Shown here: positions 14,763 through 23,336 of the stretch, piece by piece
Layout: the number at the start of each line of letters is the position of its first letter
Numbering within the stretch: position 1 is the first letter of the stretch
NCBI GenBank assembly: GCA_021787205.1
Contig: JAJYME010000004.1
Span: forward strand, 1 to 39,062
DNA: 39,062 nucleotides
Direction: 5' to 3'
From: a bacterium
Lineage (GTDB): Bacteria; Patescibacteriota; Minisyncoccia; UBA6257; Colwellbacteraceae
Program-made: the position numbers and the translations under genes
Notes under the pieces: generated by a model
The model's database searches: none
Told to the model about the DNA's origin: nothing
The model's input: only the letters and a program-made list of their open reading frames with translations

Positions 14763-16940
14763 TTACCAATTCTCAAGCATCAAGAATTCCTTCTTTTTTA
14801 ATTCTTCGGGAAGTTCCCGGTAGACCGCCTCGGTAACGTAAGGCATGAACGGGTGCAACAGTTTTAATGATCCGGAAAGGATGGTAGTCAGAACGGTCTG
14901 GGCGGCCAGCCTGTTTTCCTTATCGGCATTTTCTCTCAGGCGATTTTTCAAATCCTCAATGATTATGTCCGCAAAGGTGTGCCAGAAATAATGATAGGCA
15001 ATCTCTCCAGCCCGATTCAGATCAAATTTGTCCAATGATTTGGTTATCTCATCTTTGGTTTCATCGAACTCCTTGAGATAAGCAAGGTCCTTTTCAGTAA
15101 ACTGGGGTTCGACTCCTTTTTCCGGAGCTTCATAATTCATCAGGACGAAGCGGGAAGCATTCCAGATTTTGGTGGCAAAATTCCTATAGCCTTTCACCTT
15201 GTCTTCGGAAAGCTTGCTGTCATTGCCGGGGGCGGCGCCGATGATAAGGGAAAGACGAACGGCATCGGCTCCGTATTTTGCGATCAAATCCAACGGATCT
15301 GTCACGTTGCCCAACGACTTGGACATCTTCCTTCCTTGACTGTCACGAACGAGTCCGTGAAGGTAAATGTTTTCAAAGGGAATTTCCCCTAAGAGGTAAG
15401 TGCTCATCAAGATCATTCTGGCGACCCAGAAAAAGATGATGTCATAACCCGTCTCGATGACGCTGGTCGGATGATAGTTTTTCAAATCGGCGGTTTCATT
15501 TGGCCAGCCCAAGGTCGAGAAGGTCCAGAGGCCAGAGGAAAACCAGGTATCCAAGGTGTCCTCGTCCTGCGTCCATCCAGCGCCTTCCGGGGCGGTAACG
15601 TCGCAATAGACTTCCTTTCCTTTGTACCAGACGGGGATTTGGTGCCCGTACCAGATCTGACGGGAGATGCACCAATCCCTAAGGTTATCGATCCACTGGA
15701 AGTAGGTCTTATTGAAGCGATCAGGAATAATCTTGATTTGTTCGCTCTCAACAACGTAGCTCATCAATTTTTTCAAAGTGACTTCATCGCCAGAGTTGAT
15801 TCCTTTGATCTTCGAATTTTTAATTTTGAAGGGCTTATTGACGGCTACGAACCACTGCTCTTTGATTTGCGGTTCGATAATGCCACCGCCGCGCATATTG
15901 GTCGCGATCTTATGGACGTAGTTTTCGTCAATTTTCTCAACCAATCCCTTGGATTGAAGTTTTTCAATAATTTGAGGTCTGGCTTTTTTGATGTGCTGGC
16001 CTTTGAATTCGCCGGCGATATCAAGCAACAAACCGCGGTAATCGATAATCTGCTCCTTTTCCAGGTTGTGGCGGGAGGCAATGTCATAATCGGTGGCGTC
16101 GTGCCACGGAGTAATCGTCATCGCTCCGGTTCCAAATTCCATATCGATGCAATCATCTTTGATGACGGTGGCGACAACCTTTCCGTTGATCCATTCCAGC
16201 TCGATCTGGTCTCCATGATTGTATTGACTATATCTCGGGTCTTCGGGGTGGACGACGATATATTTATCGCCGAATTTCGTTTCCGGTCTGGCAGTGGCGA
16301 TCGTGAACGGACCGTATTTCAAGTAATAAAGAGGAGTTTTTTCCTCAATCCATTCTATTTCATCATCGGCGACGGTCGTCTGCATCTTCGGATCCCAATT
16401 CACAAGGCGATATCCCTTATATATGAGTCCATCGTCATACATTCTCTTGAAGGCGGTGCGGACGGCAAAATTTCTTTTCTCATCAAAGGTATAGGCCTCG
16501 CGGGTCCAATCGATTGAGGCACCCATTTTTCGGACTTGCCCGACAATCGTATCGTGGCTTTCAGTCGCAAACTCTTCAATGCGCCTCAACAACTCTTCGC
16601 GTCCCAAATCATGTCTGGTTTTCCCTTCTTTCTTATAGATGATGCCCTCAACTTTTGATTGGGTGGCAATGGCGGCATGGTCGGTTCCCGGGATCCATAA
16701 TGTTTTCTTTCCCTTCATTCTCTCAAATCGGACCATGATGTCTTCGATGGCAATCATAGCAGCATGGCCCATATGCAGGGTGCCAGTGACGTTTGGGGGA
16801 GGGAGGACGATGGAAAAGGTATCCGCGTCGCTCTTTGTAGCTCCCTTATCAACACAAACGTCAGGATTGAAAAAACCTGATTTTTCCCAGGACTCGTAAA
16901 TCTTGTCTTCTTCTGTTTGATGATTAAAACGGCTTTCCAT
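14763..16940 (-). CDS. valS: Valyl-tRNA synthetase (short)
   Basis: The 725-aa class I synthetase charges tRNA-Val. PNVTGTLHMGHA is the HIGH motif near residue 50 and GRKMSKSLGN the KMSKS loop. The editing domain lies between them, and the anticodon-binding domain fills the last 170 residues. It is shorter than typical bacterial ValRS (about 880-950 aa) and lacks the C-terminal coiled-coil arm. The ATG at 16940 (MESRFNHQTEEDKIYESWE) fits the family start better than an upstream start at 16979. Confidence 0.95.
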   Translation of the reverse strand: MESRFNHQTEEDKIYESWEKSGFFNPDVCVDKGATKSDADTFSIVLPPPNVTGTLHMGHAAMIAIEDIMVRFERMKGKKTLWIPGTDHAAIATQSKVEGIIYKKEGKTRHDLGREELLRRIEEFATESHDTIVGQVRKMGASIDWTREAYTFDEKRNFAVRTAFKRMYDDGLIYKGYRLVNWDPKMQTTVADDEIEWIEEKTPLYYLKYGPFTIATARPETKFGDKYIVVHPEDPRYSQYNHGDQIELEWINGKVVATVIKDDCIDMEFGTGAMTITPWHDATDYDIASRHNLEKEQIIDYRGLLLDIAGEFKGQHIKKARPQIIEKLQSKGLVEKIDENYVHKIATNMRGGGIIEPQIKEQWFVAVNKPFKIKNSKIKGINSGDEVTLKKLMSYVVESEQIKIIPDRFNKTYFQWIDNLRDWCISRQIWYGHQIPVWYKGKEVYCDVTAPEGAGWTQDEDTLDTWFSSGLWTFSTLGWPNETADLKNYHPTSVIETGYDIIFFWVARMILMSTYLLGEIPFENIYLHGLVRDSQGRKMSKSLGNVTDPLDLIAKYGADAVRLSLIIGAAPGNDSKLSEDKVKGYRNFATKIWNASRFVLMNYEAPEKGVEPQFTEKDLAYLKEFDETKDEITKSLDKFDLNRAGEIAYHYFWHTFADIIIEDLKNRLRENADKENRLAAQTVLTTILSGSLKLLHPFMPYVTEAVYRELPEELKKKEFLMLENW

Positions 16941-16992
16941 AATTTCTATAAAAATACAATAAAAACAGGAGTTTGTCACTTTTTGAAAAAAT

Positions 16993-17018
16993 AAAAACGA
17001 CGCCTGATTTGAGGCGTC
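16993..17018 (-). terminator. Terminator of tsaD
   Basis: GACGCCT/AGGCGTC overlapping the tsaD stop codon, followed on the minus strand by a T-rich run. Confidence 0.8.
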
Positions 17019-18084
17019 ATTTAAGATTGAGATTTCCGTTGACTTTATAGGGGCGTCTTATCCCAGCAAGGTGTTCGACGTAAGCGCCGGCGGCGATCAT
17101 GGCGGCGTTATCGGTATTGAAGGTCTTCGATGGCGCAAAGAATTTGATCTTTCTCTTTTTAGTTTGAACTTCAAATTCTTCCCTAAGGGTATTATTGGAG
17201 GCGACACCGCCCGAAATAATAACAGATCTGGCTCCGAACTCGTCGACGGCGCGCATCGTCTTTTTAACCAAGGAATCGATAATGGCCGCTTGGAAGCTGG
17301 CACAAAGGTCGGGGGCATTTTCTGGCAGGGGAGCCAAGGCTCCTTCGATAGCGAGTTTGTTTTCCGATTTCCAGTCCGCTTTATGGGAATCTTTCAAATG
17401 ATAGAGAAGGGAGGTCTTCAGTCCGGAAAAGGAGAAATCGTAATTTTTCTGATTCAACATCGGTCTGGGAAAATCGATAGCGTCCTTATTCCCGAGTTTG
17501 GCCAACTTTTCAATTTCCGGGCCGCCGGGATAGGGAAGTCCTAAGAGGCGGGCGGCTTTATCATAAGTCTCTCCGGCAGCGTCATCTCTGGTTTCGCCAA
17601 GTTTCTTGATTTCGGATAGGCTACTTAACAAAAGGAGAATAGTATGACCGCCAGAAACAATAAGGGCGATACTCGGGAAAAGATCGGGGACATTTTTGGG
17701 ATTATCCAAGAGAAAGCTGTAGAGATGGCCCTTCAAATGATTAGCGGCAACCAAGGAAATGCCTTTTTCAACCGAGAGCCTTTGGGCAAATTCGGCGCCG
17801 ACGTGGAGAGCGGGCTCGAGCCCGGGGCCGACAGTGACGGCGATGGCGTCAATCTTCTCAGCGAGCGTATCTGAAAAGATCTCTTCCGTCAGGATAGGAA
17901 GGATTTTCTCATGTTCTCTTTTAGCGATATTCGGCACGACCCCGCCAAAAGCGCGATGGATGTCTATTTGGGAGGAGACGAGATTTTTCAAAACTTCAAA
18001 ACGGGGGCTCTTAAGGCTCCCAGAGCATTTAACGAGAGCTAACGATGTCTCATCGCAGCTGGTTTCTAGCCCTAAAATTAACAT
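17017..18084 (-). CDS. tsaD: tRNA N6-threonylcarbamoyladenosine transferase TsaD
   Basis: The 355-aa ASKHA-fold protein makes t6A37 on ANN-reading tRNAs together with TsaB and TsaE. LGLETSCDETSLA starts the protein, REHEKILP and NHLKGHLYSF give metal histidines, LIVSGGHT is the phosphate loop, and GGVASNNTLRE lies near the end with FNTDNAAMIA. Length is normal. It is transcribed alone. Confidence 0.95.
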   Translation of the reverse strand: MLILGLETSCDETSLALVKCSGSLKSPRFEVLKNLVSSQIDIHRAFGGVVPNIAKREHEKILPILTEEIFSDTLAEKIDAIAVTVGPGLEPALHVGAEFAQRLSVEKGISLVAANHLKGHLYSFLLDNPKNVPDLFPSIALIVSGGHTILLLLSSLSEIKKLGETRDDAAGETYDKAARLLGLPYPGGPEIEKLAKLGNKDAIDFPRPMLNQKNYDFSFSGLKTSLLYHLKDSHKADWKSENKLAIEGALAPLPENAPDLCASFQAAIIDSLVKKTMRAVDEFGARSVIISGGVASNNTLREEFEVQTKKRKIKFFAPSKTFNTDNAAMIAAGAYVEHLAGIRRPYKVNGNLNLK

Positions 18085-18188
18085 AAGCTAAGGATAAACC
18101 GAAAAACCAGACAAATCAAAAGATCCAATGATGACATATCCGGCGCAATGATATATATTAAAGTAAAGTTAAAAAACATAGAGAAACA

Positions 18189-18836
18189 ATGGGAAAGATG
18201 ATTTCTACCACTTTTGAAGTGGATACAAAAATTTATCCTATGGAAGCGATTTATTCGGCGGCTTACACTTTCATAGACAGGGCTTATATATATTTGAGCG
18301 GCAATCCAAAAGGGTTGATAAGAGTAAATTTCAAACCGAAGAGCACAGCCTACAACTTCGAAGACGTCAGAGGCGAGTTTATGAATGAGCTTTTGAGTTG
18401 CTCTCTAAGAAATCAGATTTCTGAAAAAAACCACAAGATAAGGGAGTATATCGTCGGCGCCGCCTTATTAGGGGCAAGTGGCGAGATACCCCACCTGGAT
18501 GAGATCGAGAACGAAGGTTCGACTTCCGACAATGATGATGAAGATGATTGCGATTGCGAGTGTGAGTGCGACGATGATTATCATTATGATGAGGAAACTG
18601 ACGCTTTCAAACCCGAAAACAACTCTTGGGAAGATGACCCATTCGGCATAGCAATTCCTTGGGAAGAAAAGTATACGGCTCCGAGCCAAGCCGAGGAGAA
18701 GCCAAAAGAAGAATCTCAGACAAGAATGCAGGAACAGCCTAAAAATACGGAGCCTGAGCTTGTTCCTGGAGAAGATGGAGTCATCGATGTTCCCGAAGAG
18801 GAATTGGCAAAATATGCCAAACCCTGGGACAAATAA
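18189..18836 (+). CDS. hxsD: HxsD-like protein with acidic Cys-containing C-terminal tail
   Basis: Residues 1-97 match the HxsD family of the His-Xaa-Ser system: YPMEAIYSAAYTFIDRAYI, then EFMNELLSCSLRNQI and HKIREYIVGAAL, the family's LLNDYxLRE-type segment. HxsD is a small protein found beside the radical SAM maturases; its role is not established to my knowledge. Residues 98-215 are an added low-complexity acidic tail with DCDCECECD (120-128), two similar short segments (SWEDDPFGIAIPW and AKYAKPWDK) and many Glu/Gln/Pro. This tail makes the protein about twice the usual size. The Shine-Dalgarno is weak. It is the first gene of the cluster, which continues on the same strand for 20 kb. Confidence 0.78.
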   Translation: MGKMISTTFEVDTKIYPMEAIYSAAYTFIDRAYIYLSGNPKGLIRVNFKPKSTAYNFEDVRGEFMNELLSCSLRNQISEKNHKIREYIVGAALLGASGEIPHLDEIENEGSTSDNDDEDDCDCECECDDDYHYDEETDAFKPENNSWEDDPFGIAIPWEEKYTAPSQAEEKPKEESQTRMQEQPKNTEPELVPGEDGVIDVPEEELAKYAKPWDK

Positions 18837-18850
18837 TAGGATCCAACCAA

Positions 18851-19057
18851 ATGAAAACAATAGAGTTAAATAAGGACATATACAGATCCGAGGCGATTAT
18901 GTCGGCCATAAGCGGTTTTTCAGAAGCGGGCGAATTCAAGATAAAAGACATCGGAAAATCCTGGATTATAACGATAACTGGAGAAGATGAGGATTTGTTG
19001 CGAGACGAGTTTGCAAATTACTGCTTGGGATTGACCATAGCTAATAAGAAAAATTAA
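18851..19057 (+). CDS. Second small HxsD-like protein
   Basis: The 68-aa protein follows the layout of the preceding HxsD domain in short form: IELNKDIYRSEAIMSAISGF, then a hydrophobic strand pair (KSWIITITGEDED) and LRDEFANYCLGLTIA. I infer a divergent HxsD paralogue, perhaps a binding partner of HxsB or of the precursor leader. It lies 14 bp after hxsD and 2 bp before hxsB, so it is almost certainly cotranslated with them. Confidence 0.6.
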   Translation: MKTIELNKDIYRSEAIMSAISGFSEAGEFKIKDIGKSWIITITGEDEDLLRDEFANYCLGLTIANKKN

Positions 19058-19059
19058 AG

Positions 19060-20529
19060 ATGAAAGACGAAAAAATCGAGAAAATCGAATTAAAGAACGA
19101 CCGATTGAATTTCTTCAGATTCAAAAACATAAAAGACAAGGTTTTGATGACCAATGATTTTGGCAACTATTCTTTTTTGACAAAAGAAGAGTTCAGAAAT
19201 CTTCTTGAAGGAAAGATGGGCGATTCGGAGCCAAAGATGAAGGAATTGAAAGATCGCGGATTCATCAAGACCGATCTTAATGTCGATAAGGCCCTGACCC
19301 TCTATCGAAAAAGAAACGCCTCAATCTTTTATGGTCCCTTCCTCCATATAATGGTCATGACCCTCAGGTGCAATTACAAATGCGTCTATTGCCAAGCTTC
19401 GGCGGTTGATATGAATACCAATAAGTATGACATGACTATCGACGATGCCAAAAAGACAGTCGATTTCATTTTTACGACACCATCTCCGGTCATTACGATT
19501 GAATTCCAGGGAGGGGAGCCGTTAGTCAACTGGCCGGCGGTAAAATTCGTTACCGAATATACCAGGCAAAAGGAAAAAGAAACCGGAAAGAAGGCTTTTC
19601 TAGCCCTCGTCTCCAACCTTTCCTTGATGGATGAGGAAAAATTCAAATTCTTCATGGACAATGGAGTTGGATTGTGCACCTCATTGGACGGACCGGAGGA
19701 ATTGCATAATATGAACAGGCCTTATCCCGGTCAAAACAGTTACAAGGAAACCGTCAAGTGGATCGAAAGGATCAAGGACTGGGAGAAAGAAAAAGCCAAG
19801 GAGGGGATAGACATTTATCTCTTGTCGGCGCTTCTGACAGTCTCGCGAAGATCCCTTAAGTTTTATAAGGAAATCATCGACGAATATTTGAAGCACGGAT
19901 TCAATGGAATCCATCTGAGATCCTTAAGCAACCTTGGATACTCGGCTACCGCCAAAAATACGATCGGCTATTCTACGGAAGAATTTTTGGACTTCTGGAA
20001 GAAGTCGCTGGATTACATAATCGACATCAACAAATCCGGAACTTACTTCATGGAAAGAGGTTCCCAGATCATTCTCAAAAAAATAATCAAGGCGATGGAT
20101 CCCGGATATGTCGATCTCAAGTCTCCTTGCGGAGCGGTAATCGACCAGGTCCTCTATAATTATGACGGCAAGATATTCACTTGCGATGAAGGCAGGATGT
20201 GCGGAGGCGATACTTTCCAGATCGGAAAGATCTCAGGAGAGAATTCGACTAAGAAATATAACGACTTGGCGGAAGGAGACAAGGTAAAGACGATGGTTGT
20301 CGCCTCGACGCTTGATAACACCAGCTGCGACAATTGCGCTTACAAGCCTTATTGCGGAATTTGTCCGATCGTCAATTACATGGAGACGGGAAGCATGACT
20401 CCCCAAATCCAAAATACTTCTTGGTGCAAGAGGCATAAGGCGATGATCGATTATCTTTTTGAAAAGTTGCAAGACCCAGAAATCTACGAGATATTCAAAT
20501 CGTGGACGGAAGATGCAAGAACTGATTAA
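19060..20529 (+). CDS. hxsB: Radical SAM/SPASM maturase HxsB
   Basis: The 489-aa protein matches HxsB closely across its length. Residues 1-90 are an N-terminal wHTH/RRE-like part. The cluster motif is RCNYKCVYC (C104, C108, C111), then KYDMTIDDAKKTVDFIF, IEFQGGEPLVNW (GGEP 151-154), STSLDGP-like CTSLDGPEELHNMNRP and VDLKSPCGA. NYDGKIFTCDEGRM and CDNCAYKPYCGICPI give the C-terminal SPASM-type cysteines for auxiliary Fe-S clusters. HxsB is assumed to modify HxsA; the reaction is undefined as far as I know. The precursor gene hxsA follows 54 bp downstream. Confidence 0.9.
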   Translation: MKDEKIEKIELKNDRLNFFRFKNIKDKVLMTNDFGNYSFLTKEEFRNLLEGKMGDSEPKMKELKDRGFIKTDLNVDKALTLYRKRNASIFYGPFLHIMVMTLRCNYKCVYCQASAVDMNTNKYDMTIDDAKKTVDFIFTTPSPVITIEFQGGEPLVNWPAVKFVTEYTRQKEKETGKKAFLALVSNLSLMDEEKFKFFMDNGVGLCTSLDGPEELHNMNRPYPGQNSYKETVKWIERIKDWEKEKAKEGIDIYLLSALLTVSRRSLKFYKEIIDEYLKHGFNGIHLRSLSNLGYSATAKNTIGYSTEEFLDFWKKSLDYIIDINKSGTYFMERGSQIILKKIIKAMDPGYVDLKSPCGAVIDQVLYNYDGKIFTCDEGRMCGGDTFQIGKISGENSTKKYNDLAEGDKVKTMVVASTLDNTSCDNCAYKPYCGICPIVNYMETGSMTPQIQNTSWCKRHKAMIDYLFEKLQDPEIYEIFKSWTEDARTD

Positions 20530-20563
20530 AAGATATGCACTTTCGGTTATTCCAACTCTGTAA

Positions 20564-20569
20564 TATAAT
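20564..20569 (+). promoter_or_regulatory. -10 box for hxsA
   Basis: AATATAAT lies 14 nt before the hxsA ATG, in the gap after hxsB. It would allow the precursor to be transcribed separately from the maturases. Confidence 0.55.
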
Positions 20570-20583
20570 TTAAACATTAAGAT

Positions 20584-21165
20584 ATGGACATAAAGGGGAA
20601 GATCCCAAATCTCAAAAAGGAAATAACGGCTTTCATCTCAAGCGAAGAGGGGAGGATCAGCAAGAAAACGGCACTCGAGCTTGGTTTAGGCATAGCCACG
20701 CTTGGTTTTATGCTCTCAAAAAACATAGCGGCCGCCCATTATAGCTATTTTCAGAACGCAGCCGGAGGAGGACAACACTATTCCGGCGATACCGTTCCTC
20801 CCCCACCGTCGACAGCCAACCACTCTTCCAATTTCACAAATGTTTCCGGCGGTGGGCAGCACTCGTCGCACGCGTCTCACGCTTCTCATGGATCCCACGC
20901 CTCCCATGGATCGCATGGCTCCCATGCCTCGCACTCATCCCACGGATCCCATGCGTCACACGGATCTCATACGTCCCATGGATCCCATGGATCCCACGCC
21001 TCCCACGGATCTCATACATCCCATGGCTCCCACTCCTCCCACTCATCCCATGGATCCCATGGATCCCACACGTCTCATGGATCCCACGGATCTCACGGAT
21101 CCCACGGATCCCATGCATCTCATGCCTCGCATTACAATATTACTTGTTGCAAGTGGGTATTTTAG
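20584..21165 (+). CDS. hxsA: HxsA-like His-Xaa-Ser repeat precursor
   Basis: The 193-aa protein has a charged leader (1-28), a hydrophobic segment (about 30-50, LELGLGIATLGFMLS), a Gly/Ser linker with HYS and PPPP, then exactly 30 consecutive H-x-S triplets (residues 93-182) in which x is only Gly, Ala, Ser or Thr. It ends YNITCCKWVF with a Cys pair. This is the substrate type of the HxS system. The hydrophobic segment could be a signal or anchor, placing the repeats outside the membrane. The gene has its own -10 box and a strong terminator, so it can be expressed far above the enzymes. Synonymous codons vary along the tract. Confidence 0.88.
   Translation: MDIKGKIPNLKKEITAFISSEEGRISKKTALELGLGIATLGFMLSKNIAAAHYSYFQNAAGGGQHYSGDTVPPPPSTANHSSNFTNVSGGGQHSSHASHASHGSHASHGSHGSHASHSSHGSHASHGSHTSHGSHGSHASHGSHTSHGSHSSHSSHGSHGSHTSHGSHGSHGSHGSHASHASHYNITCCKWVF
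20860..21129 (+). repeat. 9-bp coding repeat tract, 30 His-x-Ser units
   Basis: These are thirty in-frame units of CAY-NNN-TCN. Both His codons and at least four Ser codons are mixed, so the DNA is degenerate while the protein pattern is strict. GGATCC and CCATGG words recur by chance of the codons. The six-frame openness of the tract creates false reading frames on both strands. Confidence 0.95.
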
Positions 21166-21167
21166 AG

Positions 21168-21197
21168 AAAAAACTTCGCTTTTGCGAAGTTTTTTTG
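21168..21197 (+). terminator. Terminator of hxsA
   Basis: An 11-bp stem AAAAACTTCGC/GCGAAGTTTTT with a TTTT loop and a T run directly follows the hxsA stop. Confidence 0.9.
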
Positions 21198-21204
21198 TTC
21201 AGAA

Positions 21205-21210
21205 TATAAT
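21205..21210 (+). promoter_or_regulatory. -10 box for the post-hxsA radical SAM gene
   Basis: AATATAAT, 7 nt before the ATG at 21218. Leaderless. Confidence 0.6.
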
Positions 21211-21217
21211 TCCATTA

Positions 21218-22183
21218 ATGAAAAGAGCGCCGATGGTCTCAATAATCTGGGGGTGTAATATGGATTGCTCATATTGCCTAGCCGAGAGCAACAACAATCA
21301 CAAGGCCTTGATGAGCGTATCTGATGCGAAAGCCCTCTTCAATTGGCTTATGAGCCGCGGAGTGGAGACTATCGCCTTGCTTGGAGGGGAGCCGACAATC
21401 CATCCTCACTTCAATGAGATTACCGATATTATCCGCGATTGCGGAATAAAGGCGGGAGTAGCAACAAATGGGTTGTTCAGTTCAGAGAAGAGAGGGGCTT
21501 TTGAGAGAGAGGTTTATAAGAGAGTCTCGGTCCATATTAATGACGAATGGTTTTATAATTCGGACCAGATAGAAAAGCTAAGGGACAACCTTGCTTTCTT
21601 GTCGCAGTCCGGCACTGAGATTGAGACAAGATACGTAGCCCATTCTTCGGGTATCGATACGGATTTCATAAAGGAAATGGCTCGAATATCCGGGTCAAAA
21701 ATAATCAATTTCTCGATTGCCCGGCCGGAAGTCTACGGAGGAACGGCTTATTTGCCAATCAAGTCCGTCCGTCTTTTGTTGTCAAAACTCAAGAGAGTCA
21801 TCGATGGACTGAGGGGAGAGGGGTATATCTCCAACATCATCGCCCTTTATCCAAAATGTATCAAGAGGGGGTATGAGGATCTGTTTGACGGTTATGATGG
21901 CAACTTCTGTTCTTTGGACGACGCTGGACAGTTTGATGTATCATTCATGATCAATCCGGATCTGACTGCCGGTGTCTGTCTCAGTCTTCCTAATATAAGG
22001 ACGGAGAGAAAAGTGGTTGAATTCCTGGACTTGGAAGAAATAAAGGAGAGTTTCAAGGATGAGTTTGAAGCGTTAAGGCGCCAACCAATTTTTGAAGACT
22101 GTCTGAGTTGCCTTGATTTCAATGTCGATTGCCAGGGAGGGTGTCTTGTTTATAAAGATTTTAAAAATGGAACTAGGAAATAG
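21218..22183 (+). CDS. Radical SAM protein next to hxsA
   Basis: The 321-aa radical SAM protein has cluster motif GCNMDCSYC (C13, C17, C20) and LLGGEPTIHPHF. The C-terminal part has cysteines (YPKC, NFCSLDD, GVCLSL, DCLSCLDFNVDCQGGC), fitting an auxiliary cluster. A reading frame extends upstream to 20840 through the hxsA repeats, but the ATG at 21218 with TATAAT 7 nt before it is the real start. The position fits the second maturase of the HxS system, although its motifs fit HxsC less well than those of the gene at 35946. Its end overlaps the next radical SAM gene. Confidence 0.8.
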   Translation: MKRAPMVSIIWGCNMDCSYCLAESNNNHKALMSVSDAKALFNWLMSRGVETIALLGGEPTIHPHFNEITDIIRDCGIKAGVATNGLFSSEKRGAFEREVYKRVSVHINDEWFYNSDQIEKLRDNLAFLSQSGTEIETRYVAHSSGIDTDFIKEMARISGSKIINFSIARPEVYGGTAYLPIKSVRLLLSKLKRVIDGLRGEGYISNIIALYPKCIKRGYEDLFDGYDGNFCSLDDAGQFDVSFMINPDLTAGVCLSLPNIRTERKVVEFLDLEEIKESFKDEFEALRRQPIFEDCLSCLDFNVDCQGGCLVYKDFKNGTRK

Positions 22184-23336
22184 GGAAAAAAGAATATTGA
22201 CCGATGAGCTGTATGATGCGGAGAATGACTGTCTGAAGGAGGAGGCTTTATCTCCTCATTTTTTGCTGTTCCTAAACCCGATTCCCAAAATCGATCCCAA
22301 TCAAAAGGTTGTAACCCTTCTTCTGACTACCGAATGCAATGCGGGCTGCGCCTATTGTTATGCCGGCAATTATGGAAAGAAGCAGATGAATTTCGAAACG
22401 GCAAAGATGGCGATAGATACCGCCTTCAGCGATTTTCCCGGAAGAGTCAATTTCGTCTTTTTCGGCGCCGGAGAGCCAACGACCGAAATCGAGCTGATTG
22501 GCGAAATTCTTGATCATCTGGAATATAATTACAAAGGAAAATACGTAGCCGATCTGATGACTAACGGGATGTTTAGCGAGACGGCCTACGAGACAATTAT
22601 GAGAATGGATTCTGTCTGCATTTCCCATGACGGTCTGCCAGCAATCCAGGATAAGATTCGCCCCTTAAAGGGCGGCCAAAAGAGCTCTGATCTGGTTTCA
22701 AGAAATATAAGACACTTTCTTAACAGGAAGCCGGTTTCGATAAGGATGACTGTCACCGGACTGTCGATTGGCCGATTGAAGGAGGCGGTGGATTATTTTT
22801 TCGGACTAGGGGTTAAGAACATCAGCATGTCTCCGTTCTTCACGACGGAAAAATCGAAGAAAAATAACGTCTTGCCGGTTGATGAGAAGGAGTTCGTAGA
22901 CAATTTTTTGGACGCGAAAAAATACGGAGAGGAATTGGGCATGAATATTGCCAGCGAGTATTTACCAATCAAGCCGAGACCGAGCTTTTGTGGTTTTGAG
23001 CAGCCGATGTCGGTCATAACGCCGGGAGGCTTCCTGTCAGCCTGTTGGGAGTGGTGCGAAGTTGGAGAGGGGAGCGAATTTGTTTATGGCAAGATCGGCC
23101 AAAAAGCAAACCCTATTCTTGAAAAAATAAAGAGGAGGACTCCTGAAAATCTGGAAGAATGCGACAAGTGCTTCTTAAGATTCACCTGCGCCGGCGGTTG
23201 CGCGGCGAGACATTATGAAAAGACGGGCGACTTGATGAATCTCGATCAGGAAAGGTGCGAACTTATGAGGTATGCGGTCAAGAAATATTTATTATCAATA
23301 GCAAGGAAATATAAAGATGAAGCAGAAAATAAATGA
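22167..23336 (+). CDS. Radical SAM/SPASM peptide maturase
   Basis: This 389-aa protein has TECNAGCAYCYAG (C57, C61, C64), FFGAGEPTTE in place of GGEP, and a classical SPASM end: SACWEWC, then CDKCFLRFTCAGGCAARHY and a final ERC. That architecture is typical of anaerobic sulfatase-maturase-like and RiPP enzymes with two auxiliary [4Fe-4S] clusters. The ATG at 22167 overlaps the previous gene by 17 bp. A TTG at 22146 with GGAGG before it is an alternative start. It overlaps the CPBP protease gene by 20 bp. Confidence 0.85.
   Translation: MELGNREKRILTDELYDAENDCLKEEALSPHFLLFLNPIPKIDPNQKVVTLLLTTECNAGCAYCYAGNYGKKQMNFETAKMAIDTAFSDFPGRVNFVFFGAGEPTTEIELIGEILDHLEYNYKGKYVADLMTNGMFSETAYETIMRMDSVCISHDGLPAIQDKIRPLKGGQKSSDLVSRNIRHFLNRKPVSIRMTVTGLSIGRLKEAVDYFFGLGVKNISMSPFFTTEKSKKNNVLPVDEKEFVDNFLDAKKYGEELGMNIASEYLPIKPRPSFCGFEQPMSVITPGGFLSACWEWCEVGEGSEFVYGKIGQKANPILEKIKRRTPENLEECDKCFLRFTCAGGCAARHYEKTGDLMNLDQERCELMRYAVKKYLLSIARKYKDEAENK

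Noticed and set aside
15471-16517. A 348-codon open frame on the plus strand.
   Set aside because: It is entirely antisense to valS, whose motifs (HMGH, KMSKS) are intact, and has no start signal.
20860-21129. Regular short repeats that look at first like a CRISPR array or satellite DNA.
   Set aside because: The period is 9 bp, in frame, with synonymous variation and no spacers. It is a coding repeat.
20840-22183. A long open frame running from inside the hxsA repeats into the radical SAM gene at 21218.
   Set aside because: The first part is the repeat tract read out of frame (Pro/Met/His/Thr-rich), and a terminator and a -10 box lie between it and the true ATG at 21218.
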